Source: Acanthaster planci
Lineage: Eukaryota; Echinodermata; Asteroidea; Valvatida; Acanthasteridae
Reading direction: 5' to 3'
Length of the DNA stretch: 62,000 bases
NCBI RefSeq assembly: GCF_001949145.1
Contig: NW_019091486.1
Coordinates: 1,872,163 to 1,934,162, forward strand
The notes beneath the pieces are model-generated. The model was not told where the DNA came from and ran no database searches. It worked only from the letters and a program-made list of their open reading frames with translations. A program made the position numbers and the translations under genes. Shown piece after piece: positions 14,601 through 26,240 of the stretch (positions within the stretch are counted from its first letter, which is position 1; each line of letters starts with the position of its first letter).

Positions 14601-15325
14601 CACATTTCGGGGCACAAAAATTGGACACGTTCAGAGAGTGCACTTAACACTACCTGCCTAACCTACATGTCATGCATGTACATGTAACTGTGCAAGTTAC
14701 ACAAATTTCAAATTTACGCTCTTTGAAAGACTGTGCTGAACGTCAACAGATCACCCAAAGCTCAAGCAGTTACCCAGGCCAGATGGACTGATTGAACCCA
14801 GCAAATATCAATAGCACTTCAGCACAAAAATGGTAAAGGCATACCGTATATGTAGTTCAAGAACTCAAAGCAGCCAATGTCACTAACATTAGGTCTACTC
14901 TGTGTGAGTATAACAGAGTATTGACTCGAGTTCTCCAAGTAGTGAAGGCACAGTAACTGCAACTGCTCCTAGAGTCCTAGTCTCCTCCAATTCCCCCAGA
15001 TTTGTGGGGTCCGACGTCCGCGTCTCTTCGTGGGAGAGGAGCTAACGTTGGACCCCACAGTTCTGGGGGTAAACTGCTCCATGACCATGGCCTAATGTTG
15101 GGCCTAAATTTCATTTTATTTTTAACATAACAAAATGACAACAAACATGTCAATGTCATCATGTAGCCTGATAATAACATGGTTTATTGTTCATGTTGTT
15201 ATAAGCATGCTGAGTGAGGGCTCATCACCGCAGACGATGGAAATCTTGGACTAAGTGTCTTCATACTCACCCTCTGTCGATAGTGTTACGACAGAATTAA
15301 CAAATCCTTCTACCTGCGATGCCAT
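2655..15325 (-). CDS. COPS3: COP9 signalosome complex subunit 3 (complete, 13 coding exons)
   Basis: Subunit of the COP9 signalosome, which deneddylates cullin-RING ubiquitin ligases in nucleus and cytosol; CSN3 is a structural PCI-domain subunit. Coding exons in transcript order: 15325-15271, 10533-10404, 9349-9231, 8598-8456, 6922-6848, 6544-6440, 5956-5816, 4903-4802, 4200-4129, 3960-3874, 3758-3645, 3193-3113, 2711-2655. They join in frame to 1281 nt, 426 residues (human about 423), and all introns are GT-AG. Recognisable blocks are [12 protein letters not shown] at the start, [12 protein letters not shown] (about 146-157), [13 protein letters not shown] (181-193), [18 protein letters not shown] in exon 7, the PCI region from about 200 to 370, [13 protein letters not shown] (357-369), and the short acidic tail SMGIREEED. 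The start has a good context (AAAATGG). The last nine introns are phase 0. Oddity: exon 2 is partly duplicated in tandem. Introns contain only repeats. Confidence 0.96.
3440..3545 (-). repeat. tRNA-derived SINE head in COPS3 intron 12
   Basis: The minus strand shows a good RNA polymerase III A box (TGGTGTAGTGG) and, about 45 bases on, a perfect B box (GGTTCGAATCC). The flanks do not pair into an acceptor stem, so I call it a tRNA-derived SINE head and not a working tRNA gene. Confidence 0.65.
7174..7610 (-). repeat. hAT-like MITE, truncated copy, in COPS3 intron 4
   Basis: Begins with TAGGGCTG and continues through ATTCGAATAT-type strings. On the minus strand it follows the complete element at 56178-56663 through the shared stretch around CAACTGATTTTGTATATGG and on to AAAATTCATGAAAAGG. 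Similarity fades near 7610 before the second terminus, so this copy is broken. Its AT-rich frames are not genes. Confidence 0.7.
10442..10763 (-). repeat. 161-bp tandem duplication covering the acceptor and 92 bp of COPS3 exon 2
   Basis: 10442-10602 and 10603-10763 are two adjacent copies that differ at one base by eye. Each holds the exon 2 acceptor (ATGGCAG before GAAAC) and the first 92 of its 130 coding bases (residues [16 protein letters not shown] and onward). Only the 10404-10533 copy has the rest of the exon and the GTAAGT donor, so it is the functional exon. The upstream copy could splice out only at a GTGGGT three bases past the duplicated exon part, giving a 95-nt frame-shifting exon. 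The near identity means a very recent event or an assembly error. Confidence 0.92.
13080..13380 (-). repeat. tRNA-derived SINE in COPS3 intron 1
   Basis: On the minus strand the sequence starts with an A box (TGGCCAAGTGG) and a B box (GGTTCAAGACCC) about 45 bases apart, followed by a non-tRNA body. This is the layout of a tRNA-derived SINE; there is no closing acceptor stem. The 3' end is uncertain. Confidence 0.6.
13415..13674. repeat. GC-rich terminal-inverted-repeat element in COPS3 intron 1
   Basis: The left end CAGGGGACAATCCAGG is the imperfect inverse of the right end CCTGGATCTGCCCCTG. The sequence CATGC stands directly on both sides and is a likely 5-bp target duplication. Runs of G near the left end and C near the right end fit a long imperfect inverted repeat. 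No transposase is encoded, so it is non-autonomous. Confidence 0.7.
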
Positions 15326-15660
15326 TTTAAGGACAAAACGTGCGCTTTATTCTTGGTTTCTGTTGCGCATTCCTGGTGCTCTGCTGCTGAGATTCGACTG
15401 CTGATGGCCACACTGAGCGCGCCCTCTACGTCCCAACTTGATTTTCTTGTTACGGCCGTGACTGTGGCATGTGCTTGTACATGTACGTACATATACTATT
15501 TACGCGAACGAGTAACATGTAACACTCGCTAGCGAGCTAGCTGTCTGCGCACAAATAATCCGACCACTCTGTAGCAAGCTGCACGCAGGTCAGCGCTGTT
15601 TACCTGGGCTTGAGATGTGACTTTATTGCGAGTTCTACTGACAGTTTTTTTTCTTTTTCA
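15326..15660. promoter_or_regulatory. COPS3 promoter and 5' untranslated region, possibly bidirectional
   Basis: Lies directly upstream of the COPS3 start codon and is richer in CpG than its surroundings (GCGCGCCCTC, ACGGCCGT, TTTACGCGAACG, CTAGCGAGCTAG). The first intron begins only 55 coding bases downstream of the ATG. A plus-strand polypyrimidine tract and acceptor at its far end suggest that a divergent transcript may also start here. The transcription start is not visible from sequence alone. Confidence 0.5.
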
Positions 15661-15718
15661 GCTGAAATGAGCAAATATATTTTCAAAATGCACGTCGTTT
15701 GCCTGCTAGACATGTCGG
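15661..15718 (+). other. Possible small internal exon of an unidentified divergent transcript
   Basis: A strong acceptor (T8-C-T5-CAG ending at 15660) precedes 58 bases that end at a strong donor (TCG before GTGAGT). One frame is open through the block and reads MSKYIFKMHVVCLLDMS from the ATG at 15666. I do not recognise this peptide and found no partner exon downstream. It could be the first coding exon of an unlisted gene, a non-coding exon of PALD1, or chance. Confidence 0.25.
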
Positions 15719-16520
15719 TGAGTAAATGAAGAATGCATTGATGATGCCACTTTGCCAGTGTATTAAAAAGTGAAATTGACGTTGCCGGCCCGGCGTTTGC
15801 ACACGAAACCAACGACAAAAATTGGACGCAACAAAATCAGCTGAAAAGCTAGGATTTACAGTTAAGCTTGTGCTCGGTTTCAACTACACTGAAATTTGTG
15901 TCTCGAAATTAAAGGGAAACAAATATGTATTAGTCAACAGTGATTAGGCTAAAAGTTAGAATGAAATTATGTGGGCAAATTGTAGAGCATGGCCTAAGCA
16001 TGCCAAGTGGAATTAAGTTTGAAAAAAGCAGTGTAAAAAAATTTGGAAATTAGGCATAAAATTAGGCTGCAGCCTTTGCAGGACTCTTTAATTGCTCCAT
16101 TTGAACAAAGCTCCATGAAGCTGACCAATTATGATTATGTATTAGGCCCAAGGTTTACTATTTTTATTTTCATTTCATTTGCTTTTTGAATCAAAATGTA
16201 TTCAGTAATTGGATTTGGATAATTAGAGAAGATTTAATGAAGCCTTAAATCCAGGACTGCAAACCATTTACATGGAAGTCCAAAATGGGAGAGAAATTGT
16301 TGAAAAATTTAAATACATGTGGAAAAATTTGTTGAAAAAATTGCATGTACATTCCCCTGTCCCCACAACCCCCTAAAATTTCTGCTACAAATAAACTGCT
16401 GGCAGTTTGGTTCATTCCAGTTTTCACAACATTGACAAATAGTCAAAAGAGGATGTATACATCTAGTGTTCAGCCCTTGATTTCAGACAATGAATAGGCA
16501 GGACATTGTACAGTACATGT

Positions 16521-16771
16521 GGGTAATACCAGAAATTAGGGGTTCATTTTTTGTGTGTCCCTGTCACATCTGACATGATTCTGTAAGTTCAGAACACATT
16601 TTCTAATTTCCAGCAGTGATGAATTAATGCAGATTACCTGCCAAACAAATAGTAATAGTTTGGAATCAATTCCGGTGGTATTTCCATGTCAAATAACAAA
16701 GCTCATATGTAACAAGGACACAAAAAATCACTCTTTTGGCATGTTTGGACCCCTGATTTCTGGAATTACCC
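16521..16771. repeat. MITE family A, copy 1
   Basis: Starts GGGTAATACCAGAAATTAGG and ends with the inverse (TTTCTGGAATTACCC). The subterminal part reads GTCCCTGTCACATCTGACAT. Two further copies are at 20833-21102 and 42577-42820. No coding capacity. Confidence 0.8.
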
Positions 16772-17023
16772 ATGTACAAGCATGCATTGTAGCTCACTGT
16801 TTTTTGTACATGTATAGTACTAGTGCATTCCAGCACATGAATTCAAACCTGCTCTGAGCTTCCCTATACACTGATACGTGTACATTGTAGGTTATCTCAT
16901 GGAAAAATGGTGATTTTTACAACAAATGAGTACCTGTCATGCCTGTGGGCTTGTGAAATATTGCTGATTTAAGTTCTGAGGAACTTGAGTCTGCAGTATG
17001 CCAAACAGAGGTACATGTATACA

Positions 17024-17279
17024 GGTCATTCCACGAGGTTGGGGCACAATTTGTGACGGTGTCTTTGTTACATGGGTAACTTTTACCACCTGTCATGACC
17101 TGTAGAGTAGGTCATTTACTCTGTAAGAATAACACACACCTCTGTATTCAGCCTTGCAAGATGCATAACAATTTAATTTGGAATCCACATGCAGGGAAAT
17201 ACCGGGTAGCTTTACAGAACCCATGTATGTGTAACAATGGACACCGTCACAAATTGTGCCCCAACCTCATGGAATGACC
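17024..17279. repeat. MITE family B with terminal repeats of about 41 bp
   Basis: The left end GGTCATTCCACGAGGTTGGG and onward is repeated inverted at the right end, with one mismatch over roughly 41 bases and including CACAATTTGTGACGGTGTC. The centre is unrelated AT-rich sequence. A non-autonomous DNA transposon; the target duplication is not clear. Confidence 0.8.
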
Positions 17280-19850
17280 CATACAGCCACTGTGAACTTG
17301 AAAAAGACGAGTATAAAAAAAGAAAAGACACAAGCCAAAAAGCCTTTTCAAAAAACCTTTACTGCGATCCGCTTGTATAATGTACATGCATGTATACCAC
17401 AAATCTGTGGCTTTGATGTGGCACCAATCTGAAACCCAAATGAAGGAGATTAGACATGGAAATAGAAACCGTTGATGTAAAGTATGCATAATTAATTACA
17501 TGTGAATATTGCCAATGTTTAATCTAGATGACAGCCACCTTTTTGGAAAGTCTCTTAAGGTACCCAGGCCCTCTAAGAAGTGCTAAGTTTAGAGCCCATT
17601 AATACTTGTACGCCTTCCAAAACAAGGTCATCATTTCTCTTCCCTTTCTGTCAGAAGTTTCATGTAATTGCAGAGAAGGTCCGTAACCTCAGACTGTACT
17701 TTCACAGCCTTCACAGGAGTTCTTAATTTTGAATATTACATATATGGTGGGAAGCACGTTTCACTCCATGTTCACGTAATCCATGTACATGTACATCATG
17801 CATCATTGACATCACCACCTGTGGACTGTAGTGTGTGCACCTGAGGGAAGTTGGTTTTGGCAACCATGTACATGTACACTGTATGTTTCGATTTTACACA
17901 ATGTAAATAGCATAAGTGCATGACTTTTTCTTTCTTTGTCTTTTCTTCACAAGCTTAAAGTCTTTTTTTTGTAATGATAATCAGGACATCAGAGTTAGTC
18001 CCATTTACATGCACCGGTACAGTACATGTATGTACATGGATCCTAGTCTAATTCCCAAGCATGCACTCTCTCTATTCCATCACGTCCACAAGCTTCTTGG
18101 CCTTCCACATTGCCCCAGCATTGTTTGCTGGCTGAACTGCCTGGTGTTGCCGTGACAACACCTTTTTATTTGAAGAGAAAATTGCCTTGTGTCAAGGGGA
18201 GTGTGTGGGAATAGGTTGGCGTGCCGTGGGCGCACATGCTTTATACAGCGTGGCCCTGAGTGGATGATTACTGCCGAAATGCCGAATGATAATGACAAGG
18301 GGGATATGTGTACAGGGTGGCACGTACAGCGTAGAGGCTGAGGGAAACATGAGGACAATTACCATTAATGTTAGATGTTGAGTAACTGCTGCCAAGATGT
18401 ATATATGAATAGTGATATGTACATGCAGGAGGAACCTATTTCAGGTGACTTATGTTTCCACTTTGCACACTGATTACAGTAGATGACTTTCTGTAGTCGT
18501 TATGGCACATTTTGAAGAGAAGCTGTACAGTTGCAACCAATAAGGTACAGTGTATGTACAACACAAAATGTACCGGTTGGTGTTTAGCCTGCATAAGGGT
18601 TTACCCACTAGGCCGACAGACAAAAGGCGAGGGTTCCCCTTGTTTTCTCTGTTTTCACAGAATGCCGCAATCTACGGGTACATTCAGAATTGGTATCTAC
18701 ATGTAGGTATAAACAGAAAAAAGCCCTTTTTAGCTTGTTATAGTTGAGCTCTGAAGACAAATGACATTGTGTTTGATTTGGATGCTTCCATATTTTTGAA
18801 CAGCAAAAAAATCAGAGAAAACATGTTTTTCCTTAGAGGTGCTCTTTAATTATAGCAAAATCTAGTACTTTTCCTTCAAGTGTTTCTTATTTTAACTTGA
18901 TGTATAAGTTGTACATGTATTGAATTGCTTTTGTGGGAATTCAAATGTAAGTTGAGGGACAAATTCTCAAAAATCAATTACCAAAGTTTCAAAGAAAACA
19001 CTGCAGAATAGAAATAAGATATCAATAAAATTTAATTCTATTAAACAAATAAACCATATGTAAATGAAAGTAAAGAAGACGACGAAATCACGACAATAAT
19101 TAACTTAAATGTAGCTAAAACCAATTGAAATTAACTCCACTCACATAGTGTAAAATTAAGTATCCTACATGTAAGTATTAAGTATCCTCCATTTAAAAAA
19201 AAAGACTTTCACAATTTCTTTTAAACTTCAACTCTTCGATCCCTTTTCTTCTATTCAAATATTTTCTTCCTTTCCACTCACAAGTGCCGACAAGTGTCGA
19301 TATATTAATTTAAAGCAACTTATTGACTGATCGATAAGGAATTAAACATTATGTAAAAATGTCTGTGGTGGGCCCACCAACTTTTGATCTGCACTTCCCA
19401 CGATCCTCGGTCATCTTCCTGTCATCACTCGGAAGTGGTTGCTGAACCATACCCCTCGTCAAGACAAGTGTCTGCCCGCTACCGTCTTGCTAGTTACACA
19501 CCTGGTAGGTGCTGTCTGTGCTTTAACTCTCCGTTTGGTGGGTTGTCTGGGTTAATTGTTGGCCCAAAAATATTTGTCTGAGTTCACCGTCTCTATGGCC
19601 TAGTGTTCTGAGCCATCTGGAAGTTACCAAATTTCACTTAAGGTTTCAAAACCCTGAATACTCAATACTTCAATCAAAATACATGTATGTGTTCATATGA
19701 TTTTGTTCTGGTAGCATTGACAAACATCGTTTTGCATCAAATTCCTTAAAAAGGAAATAAACTGAAATTACTCAAAAACTACTTGCTCTAAATTCAGTTT
19801 AGTCCTTCATCATAATTTTACAATATCCATATGCATAATTACATGTAACA

Positions 19851-20203
19851 TATCTCAGAAAGAAAATGACGCATCAGTGACGTATCTCAGAAAGAAAATG
19901 ACGCGTCAGTGACGTATCTCAGAAAGAAAATGACGCGTCAGTGACGTATCTCAGAAAGAAAATGACGCATCAGTGACGTATCTCAGAAAGAAAATGACGC
20001 ATCAGTGACGTATCTCAGAAAGAAAATGGCGCATCAGTGACGTATCTCAGAAAGAAAATGACGCATCAGTGACGTATCTCAAAGAAAATGATGCATCAGT
20101 GACGTATCTCAGAAAGAAAATGACGCATCAGTGACGTATCTCGGAAAGAAAATGACGCATCAGGGACGTATCTCAGAAAGAAAATGACGCATCAGTGACG
20201 TCA
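19851..20203. repeat. 32-bp minisatellite with CRE-like sites
   Basis: Eleven head-to-tail units beginning TATCTCAGAAAGAAAATGAC and closing GCATCAGTGACG. Ten are 32 bp and one (from 20075) is 30 bp. Each unit boundary makes TGACGTA, and each unit also carries TGACGCAT or TGACGCGT. At the right edge the boundary becomes TGACGTCA (20196-20203), a perfect CREB/ATF palindrome. Unit variation is one or two bases, so the array is young. Confidence 0.92.
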
Positions 20204-20832
20204 TGGAATTTAAAAGAACAAAAGGCTCTATGCAACCGTTCTCACAATCTGGATAAATTTTTAAAGTTGACAATTTCAACAAAATATGCACAAAAGTTCA
20301 GAATCTCTCAGGATATTTCTTCTAGAAGACATAAACAGATATATACTCACGATAGATTGAGCTAATTTGGTGGCTTAGAAAGGAAAAATGTGACACAATC
20401 TGCAGCAGGTTTGTGTCACCCGTGGCGTGCAAATGGTCGTCCAAATTTTTCGGCAGCTCTCCCACAGTAGCGGTCACACTCAATTGGCAAGCAGCCACAA
20501 TCACACTTAACATAACAATCCTTTCATTTTCACTACTCAGGCTCATCATTCTTTCTTACTTTGGTTCATTCAAAAGAAAAGGAAATACGCACAGGTGTTC
20601 TCTTTGAGAGATCTTTCTTTAAAACAAACTAAAGAGACTTATTTTACTGTGGCTGTTGGCATAAAATACATGTACATCCAAGCCTACAAAAGTAAATGGC
20701 ATAAACTAGACTAACTATGCAAAAGGGAATCTTAATATGGCATCAGCTGTGACAGCTTCAAAAACATGTTTCCCTAGATACGTACTTGCTGTAGGAATGT
20801 TACCATGGAGACAGTTATCACTACATGTACAT

Positions 20833-21102
20833 GAGTAATTTCATAAATTAGGGGTCCATTTTTGTGTGTGTCCCTGTCACATCTGACATATGATTTTGTA
20901 AGTTTAGAACACATCTAATATCGGTATTTTCTAATTAATGCAAATTACCTAATTACCAGGTAATTTGCATTAATTAGAAAATACGGATATTAGATAGTAA
21001 TAGTTTGAAATCAGTTCCGGTGATATAAAGTTTTTTAAAGGTCAGATGTGACAGGGACACAAAAATGTCACACTTTTGGACCCTTAATGTCTGGAATTAC
21101 CC
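20833..21102. repeat. MITE family A, copy 2
   Basis: Shares with the other two copies the AATTAGGGGTCCA start, GTCCCTGTCACATCTGACAT, and the inverted right end finishing CTGGAATTACCC. It differs in having an internal inverted duplication, listed separately. Confidence 0.8.
20913..20995. repeat. Long near-perfect hairpin inside MITE A copy 2
   Basis: The 38-base arms (20913-20950 and 20958-20995) are reverse complements with one mismatch, around a 7-base loop (AATTACC). The arms include TTCTAATTAATGCAAATTAC. The other two family members have only one copy of this segment, so the hairpin arose by local inverted duplication within the element. Confidence 0.92.
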
Positions 21103-24100
21103 ATGTGTTGTCAACTACGAAGTGGATCTGATCACAGAAACATCAATTTCAAGGCAAATTTAGTAAAGCATCTGAATACGTGGATCCACTTCCCTTAGGC
21201 ATGTTAGGGCATGCCCTTTAAAATACATGTAATAGGCAGGCTAGTAAACACATGTATCTTTACACTATTCCTTAAGCAGTCACTTGGATTGGACATGTTG
21301 GAAGACTAAACAGAATGAATGTCTGGTGTTGAGATTTGTTTGAATAGTGAAGACATTCAGTGACTCAGTAAAACAGCAAAGGTTGTAACATGTACATGTA
21401 CACTATACATGTGTAGGTGAATAAATGTGCAAATCTTTTTTTTATGAACTTTGTTAATTTACATTGTTAATTTCACCATTTAGGTAAAAAATAATATGCG
21501 TCACAGTAGTTAAGAGGCTTTGTGAAATATAAGTTCTTTAAACAACCCTTCAAAATTTGTACATGTCTTCATCAACTTTGTTTTCAATTGTGGTTTTGGT
21601 ACATGAACGTATTTTTGATGTTAATTTGATGCCGTTGGGGTTTTTATGCTAATGAGATTTCTGTGTACTGTTACAATGTATTCCTTAGCAAAATTATTCT
21701 GTGTTGTAAAGAAAACCTCAATGTTACATTGGTACATGTACATGCCCCAAGTCTCCTTTCTGTTGTGGTCCATTGTTGTTTAAACGCATACAGTATACCA
21801 GTTAGCAGCAATGAACCAGTGAGCAGTCCTTTCTCAGAGATGAGAAAATGCTGGTCAAATCACAGTTTGGGTAGAAACCTCTACAAACGGACCATTTCTT
21901 CCCTGATTGACATCACGGCAATAGTGTTTTCAGTTGTCCTGAAAAGCGTGGACATTTTTGCGTATTTAAAAAAAAATGCGCTTTTCAACAGGTACATTTA
22001 TAAGTACTGTAGTTTTCGTGCACATGAGGAGTGTGTTGTCACTGAGAAAGCATGTGTAAGAAAAGTTCATCACTAGCCCTTTAAATTCAGGTCTGCACCT
22101 GTAGTCTGTCCAAGCTAGACGTGCCGGTACCAAATGCATCTACCCCTATGTACAATCAGAGCCTTTGTTTTATCAGCCGCATAAATTTGTGTAATTGGAG
22201 TGTACATACAGTACCATTGTAATACGCGTATTTGCAAGGTCAGTCGTCATTCAATTTTCCACATGTACATGTATCCTAATTGAAGACAGCTCTTTTGTCT
22301 TCTTTGGACTCTGTTATTGTATAGAAATAAACTACCCATACAAGTGATGACAGAGATGTACATACATGTTGATATACATTGTACATGTGTATGTCTTGTT
22401 GCGGCAAAACATACAAGGGCGTTTACAAATAGCTTTGTTACTGTTGACATCGTAAGAATGTTTGCTTTCTGTGAAATTACAGGTATTTTGTGTGCATCAA
22501 TACTTTCAAAGAATACAAGGCGTACATGTACATGTGCCATACAGGGGACAGGTTGACACTTGACCATCCTTACAACTACGTACAAACTATCTTCTGTCAA
22601 GATTAGGGACCCAGGGACCCTTGAAATTGAAGAAAAAGAGGAACCGTACTATACACTGTAACTAACTATTTTTTCAGGAGTCCACTTACTGGTACTAAGG
22701 CCACTGTTGGAGATCTTTCATTTGTTAATGCTGCTTTGGAATAACTTACGATACTATTTTTTTGTGGAAGCTTTTCCTGACACGGTACACTGAGTCTCAG
22801 CAAGTAATGGGTTTTGTGATGTGCAGTTATGCACCGTTAACTGCGCAATGAAAATATAATGTCCATTTGTACACGTACATGTATACATGTTCCGGTACAT
22901 GTAACTTTTGTATCAACTTTCAAAATACATGTATGTAATACATTTCAAATAACAATTTGTCAACAATTGGAAACAATATTTGGGGCATTAATTGAATATT
23001 TACTCATCCATCAGTGTTTTTAAGCATATAGGGAGATTTATGCTAATTTTGGGTAAAGATTACAGCAAAGGAACAGTGAATAATGTGTGCTTCCTACATG
23101 TAAACACATGCTCTGACGATAATTGATATTTCTAGAAAAATATTTCAGGGTGTTTACAAGTCAGCACCCCATGTTAAATTATCTCCAAATCTGTGGGATA
23201 GTCAGTGAAGATTTGAATCTTATCAAATAAATCAAGTTTGAATTTACTCAAAAGTGCGGAAAATTAATGGCAGTGCAAGCTGTGCTATAGTACGGTAGTT
23301 GTGTCAATCAAAACAGTTGGTGACTGGCAGACACTTGATGTGTCACACTTTCCGCACTGAAGGAACCTTCCAGCCCCAAACCACACACACACTCTACGCT
23401 CTCCAAGAATGAAAGCTGCCACTTCACTCTCTGTTTTTGACATGGGCCAGTTTTTTTTTCACCTGAGTGCAACGATAGGGGGACGATCTCCTCCAGCCCA
23501 TTTTTTTTAGGGGGGGGACTGGGAAGGCATATTATCCCTCCCGACTCTTGGCACGGGCAGGGCTTAATAGACCACTCTATTGATGGCACCCCATTTGAAA
23601 ATTGTTCTTCTGCCGTTGCCTCATTATGGAAAGCCAGGAGTTTTGATGTACATGTTACCTTACAAGGCACAGGTACCTGTACAATTACATGTAGAATATA
23701 CTGTTGAAAGTAAGGATTTTTTTTCTTCATTTTGGTTGCAAATTGAAGACGCTGTTTTTGAGAAACAGCAAAAAACTGTCACACAAAATGACATAATGCA
23801 TACGTACATGTACATGTACTGGCAGCCTCTGCCTGAGATGGACAGTGTTGGCTAAAGATGACCTCTCACATTACCACTACTGGCTATGATAAAAATAACG
23901 GATCGTACTGGACATCACAGTAATATTCATGACTGCACAGTGCATGCCACGGCATTGTGCGCCTTAACAGGGTACCGTCTGGCTACTTTACAGATGCTTT
24001 TACAAGTAGAATTAGTTGGTTGTTTGCCCTACCCTACTCAAATATAAAACAAAACAAATGCCCCAGCATTTTTGGCTTTTTCGCAACTTTGCGAAAAAGA

Positions 24101-25595
24101 CATTCTTTTTTTTTCTTTATTTTTATGTGGACCTTTTTTGGCAGGGCCCCAACCTAAAAAAAAAATTTAACTGGATGGGTATTGACATCGGCGATCGGGT
24201 ACCAAGTATACACGTAGGGTTACATCTTGGTGATATTCTTGTAAAACCACTGAGGAAGATTCCTCCATGGTAAAATTAATTGTCTTGGGCCTTTATTGTG
24301 ATTGGACAGAGATTACCAGTAGTAGTAAACATGTACATGTGTATATGCAGAATTTCTTTGGTTTAGAGGAAAGCTGTCTACCTTGATTTGTGTGATACTT
24401 ACTGAGTGCTTTTGCCGGCTGTATTAATGTGAAACCCATGCATATACATGTACTTTATTCTTTGTATTGTGCACAAATCTTTTGTGAGACTTCCATCTGA
24501 GACTTCCATCTGGGCACTGGCCATTAAACCGGCACCAGAGTACCGGTACATATAATTTTCCATCTGCTGATTAGAGGTGGTCAACCTGCCCATTGGCTAA
24601 CTACTTCTAACCACAACAGGCTCATCTATCAGGGCAGTCTCTGTCTCTTCACTGCTACAGAAACTAGCACAAACATTTTCTGCACGACCTGGGCTGGATG
24701 TTTGCGTTGTCTAGGAGGGAGGACGGTAACCTTTGGACCTTCTCCCCAAAGACTCATCCGCAATCCCTGCCCGCGCTTTCTCTTTCGCTGCCCACCCTGC
24801 CCTTAAATGCATTCATTCGTTTCTGCATGATTTCCATGTTTTCTAGTAGCAGTTTACTCAGGTGCATGTACGTGCATATACCGTACATTGTACATACATG
24901 TACATTGTACGGAGTTCTTTATGGCCTAACTGTTTCAAATTTATTAGGGGTACTATGCACTCTGTCCGTTTCCCAGATACAATCAGAATGCAAAGCTATA
25001 AAGACATACATGTAGTAAAGATGGAGTGAACCATGAAAACCTCAACTAACGGCATGCTCATATCTTGTTGATTACACCTGCTGTCTATAATTTCAATGGC
25101 TTTTGTATATCTACATGTATGGGGAAACTGTATCTATATATGCATCACAGTGCATGCATGTTCAGGTACAGTGCATGTGTACATGTACTATGCACATGAA
25201 CTTCACAAACTAGACCAAAAAAGTGGAGTGTCCTGATAACTGTCTTGTTGCTTTTGTTGGAACTGTCCGTTTTGAATGGAAATCTGGAAATAATTTACCC
25301 TATTCCTGCTTATTTTTTATGGGAAATCATTGCCTGTCTGTGGCATCATCAGTGAAATTCAGTGTAACTTGGTAAACTGTGTAGCCTAAAAAATTGGCTC
25401 GTCAGGGAGGAACTCAAACTAAACCAAGGATCTTCAAGGGAAAAGCCGCAGGGAACTGAATAAATAAGGACACAGATGATAATTCTAGATTTTGAAACAA
25501 ACAAGCAAAACTGTAACTAACATACATATACATGTAGCTACATGTACGTGTACACTGCATAATACTCCCGCGTCCGCCGACCTACATGTACATTT

Positions 25596-26240
25596 NNNNN
25601 NNNNNNNNNNNNNNNNNNNNNNNNNNNNNNNNNNNNNNNNNNNNNNNNNNNNNNNNNNNNNNNNNNNNNNNNNNNNNNNNNNNNNNNNNNNNNNNNNNNN
25701 NNNNNNNNNNNNNNNNNNNNNNNNNNNNNNNNNNNNNNNNNNNNNNNNNNNNNNNNNNNNNNNNNNNNNNNNNNNNNNNNNNNNNNNNNNNNNNNNNNNN
25801 NNNNNNNNNNNNNNNNNNNNNNNNNNNNNNNNNNNNNNNNNNNNNNNNNNNNNNNNNNNNNNNNNNNNNNNNNNNNNNNNNNNNNNNNNNNNNNNNNNNN
25901 NNNNNNNNNNNNNNNNNNNNNNNNNNNNNNNNNNNNNNNNNNNNNNNNNNNNNNNNNNNNNNNNNNNNNNNNNNNNNNNNNNNNNNNNNNNNNNNNNNNN
26001 NNNNNNNNNNNNNNNNNNNNNNNNNNNNNNNNNNNNNNNNNNNNNNNNNNNNNNNNNNNNNNNNNNNNNNNNNNNNNNNNNNNNNNNNNNNNNNNNNNNN
26101 NNNNNNNNNNNNNNNNNNNNNNNNNNNNNNNNNNNNNNNNNNNNNNNNNNNNNNNNNNNNNNNNNNNNNNNNNNNNNNNNNNNNNNNNNNNNNNNNNNNN
26201 NNNNNNNNNNNNNNNNNNNNNNNNNNNNNNNNNNNNNNNN
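25596..26240. other. Assembly gap (645 N)
   Basis: A continuous run of N. Sequence resumes exactly inside a dispersed repeat (26241-26715), so the gap was probably caused by repeat collapse. Nothing can be said about its content; open frames drawn across it are artefacts. Confidence 0.99.

Noticed and set aside
19851-20203. A CRISPR-like array of regular repeats
   Set aside because: The units are directly adjacent without unique spacers, there are no cas genes, and the window is eukaryotic. It is a minisatellite.
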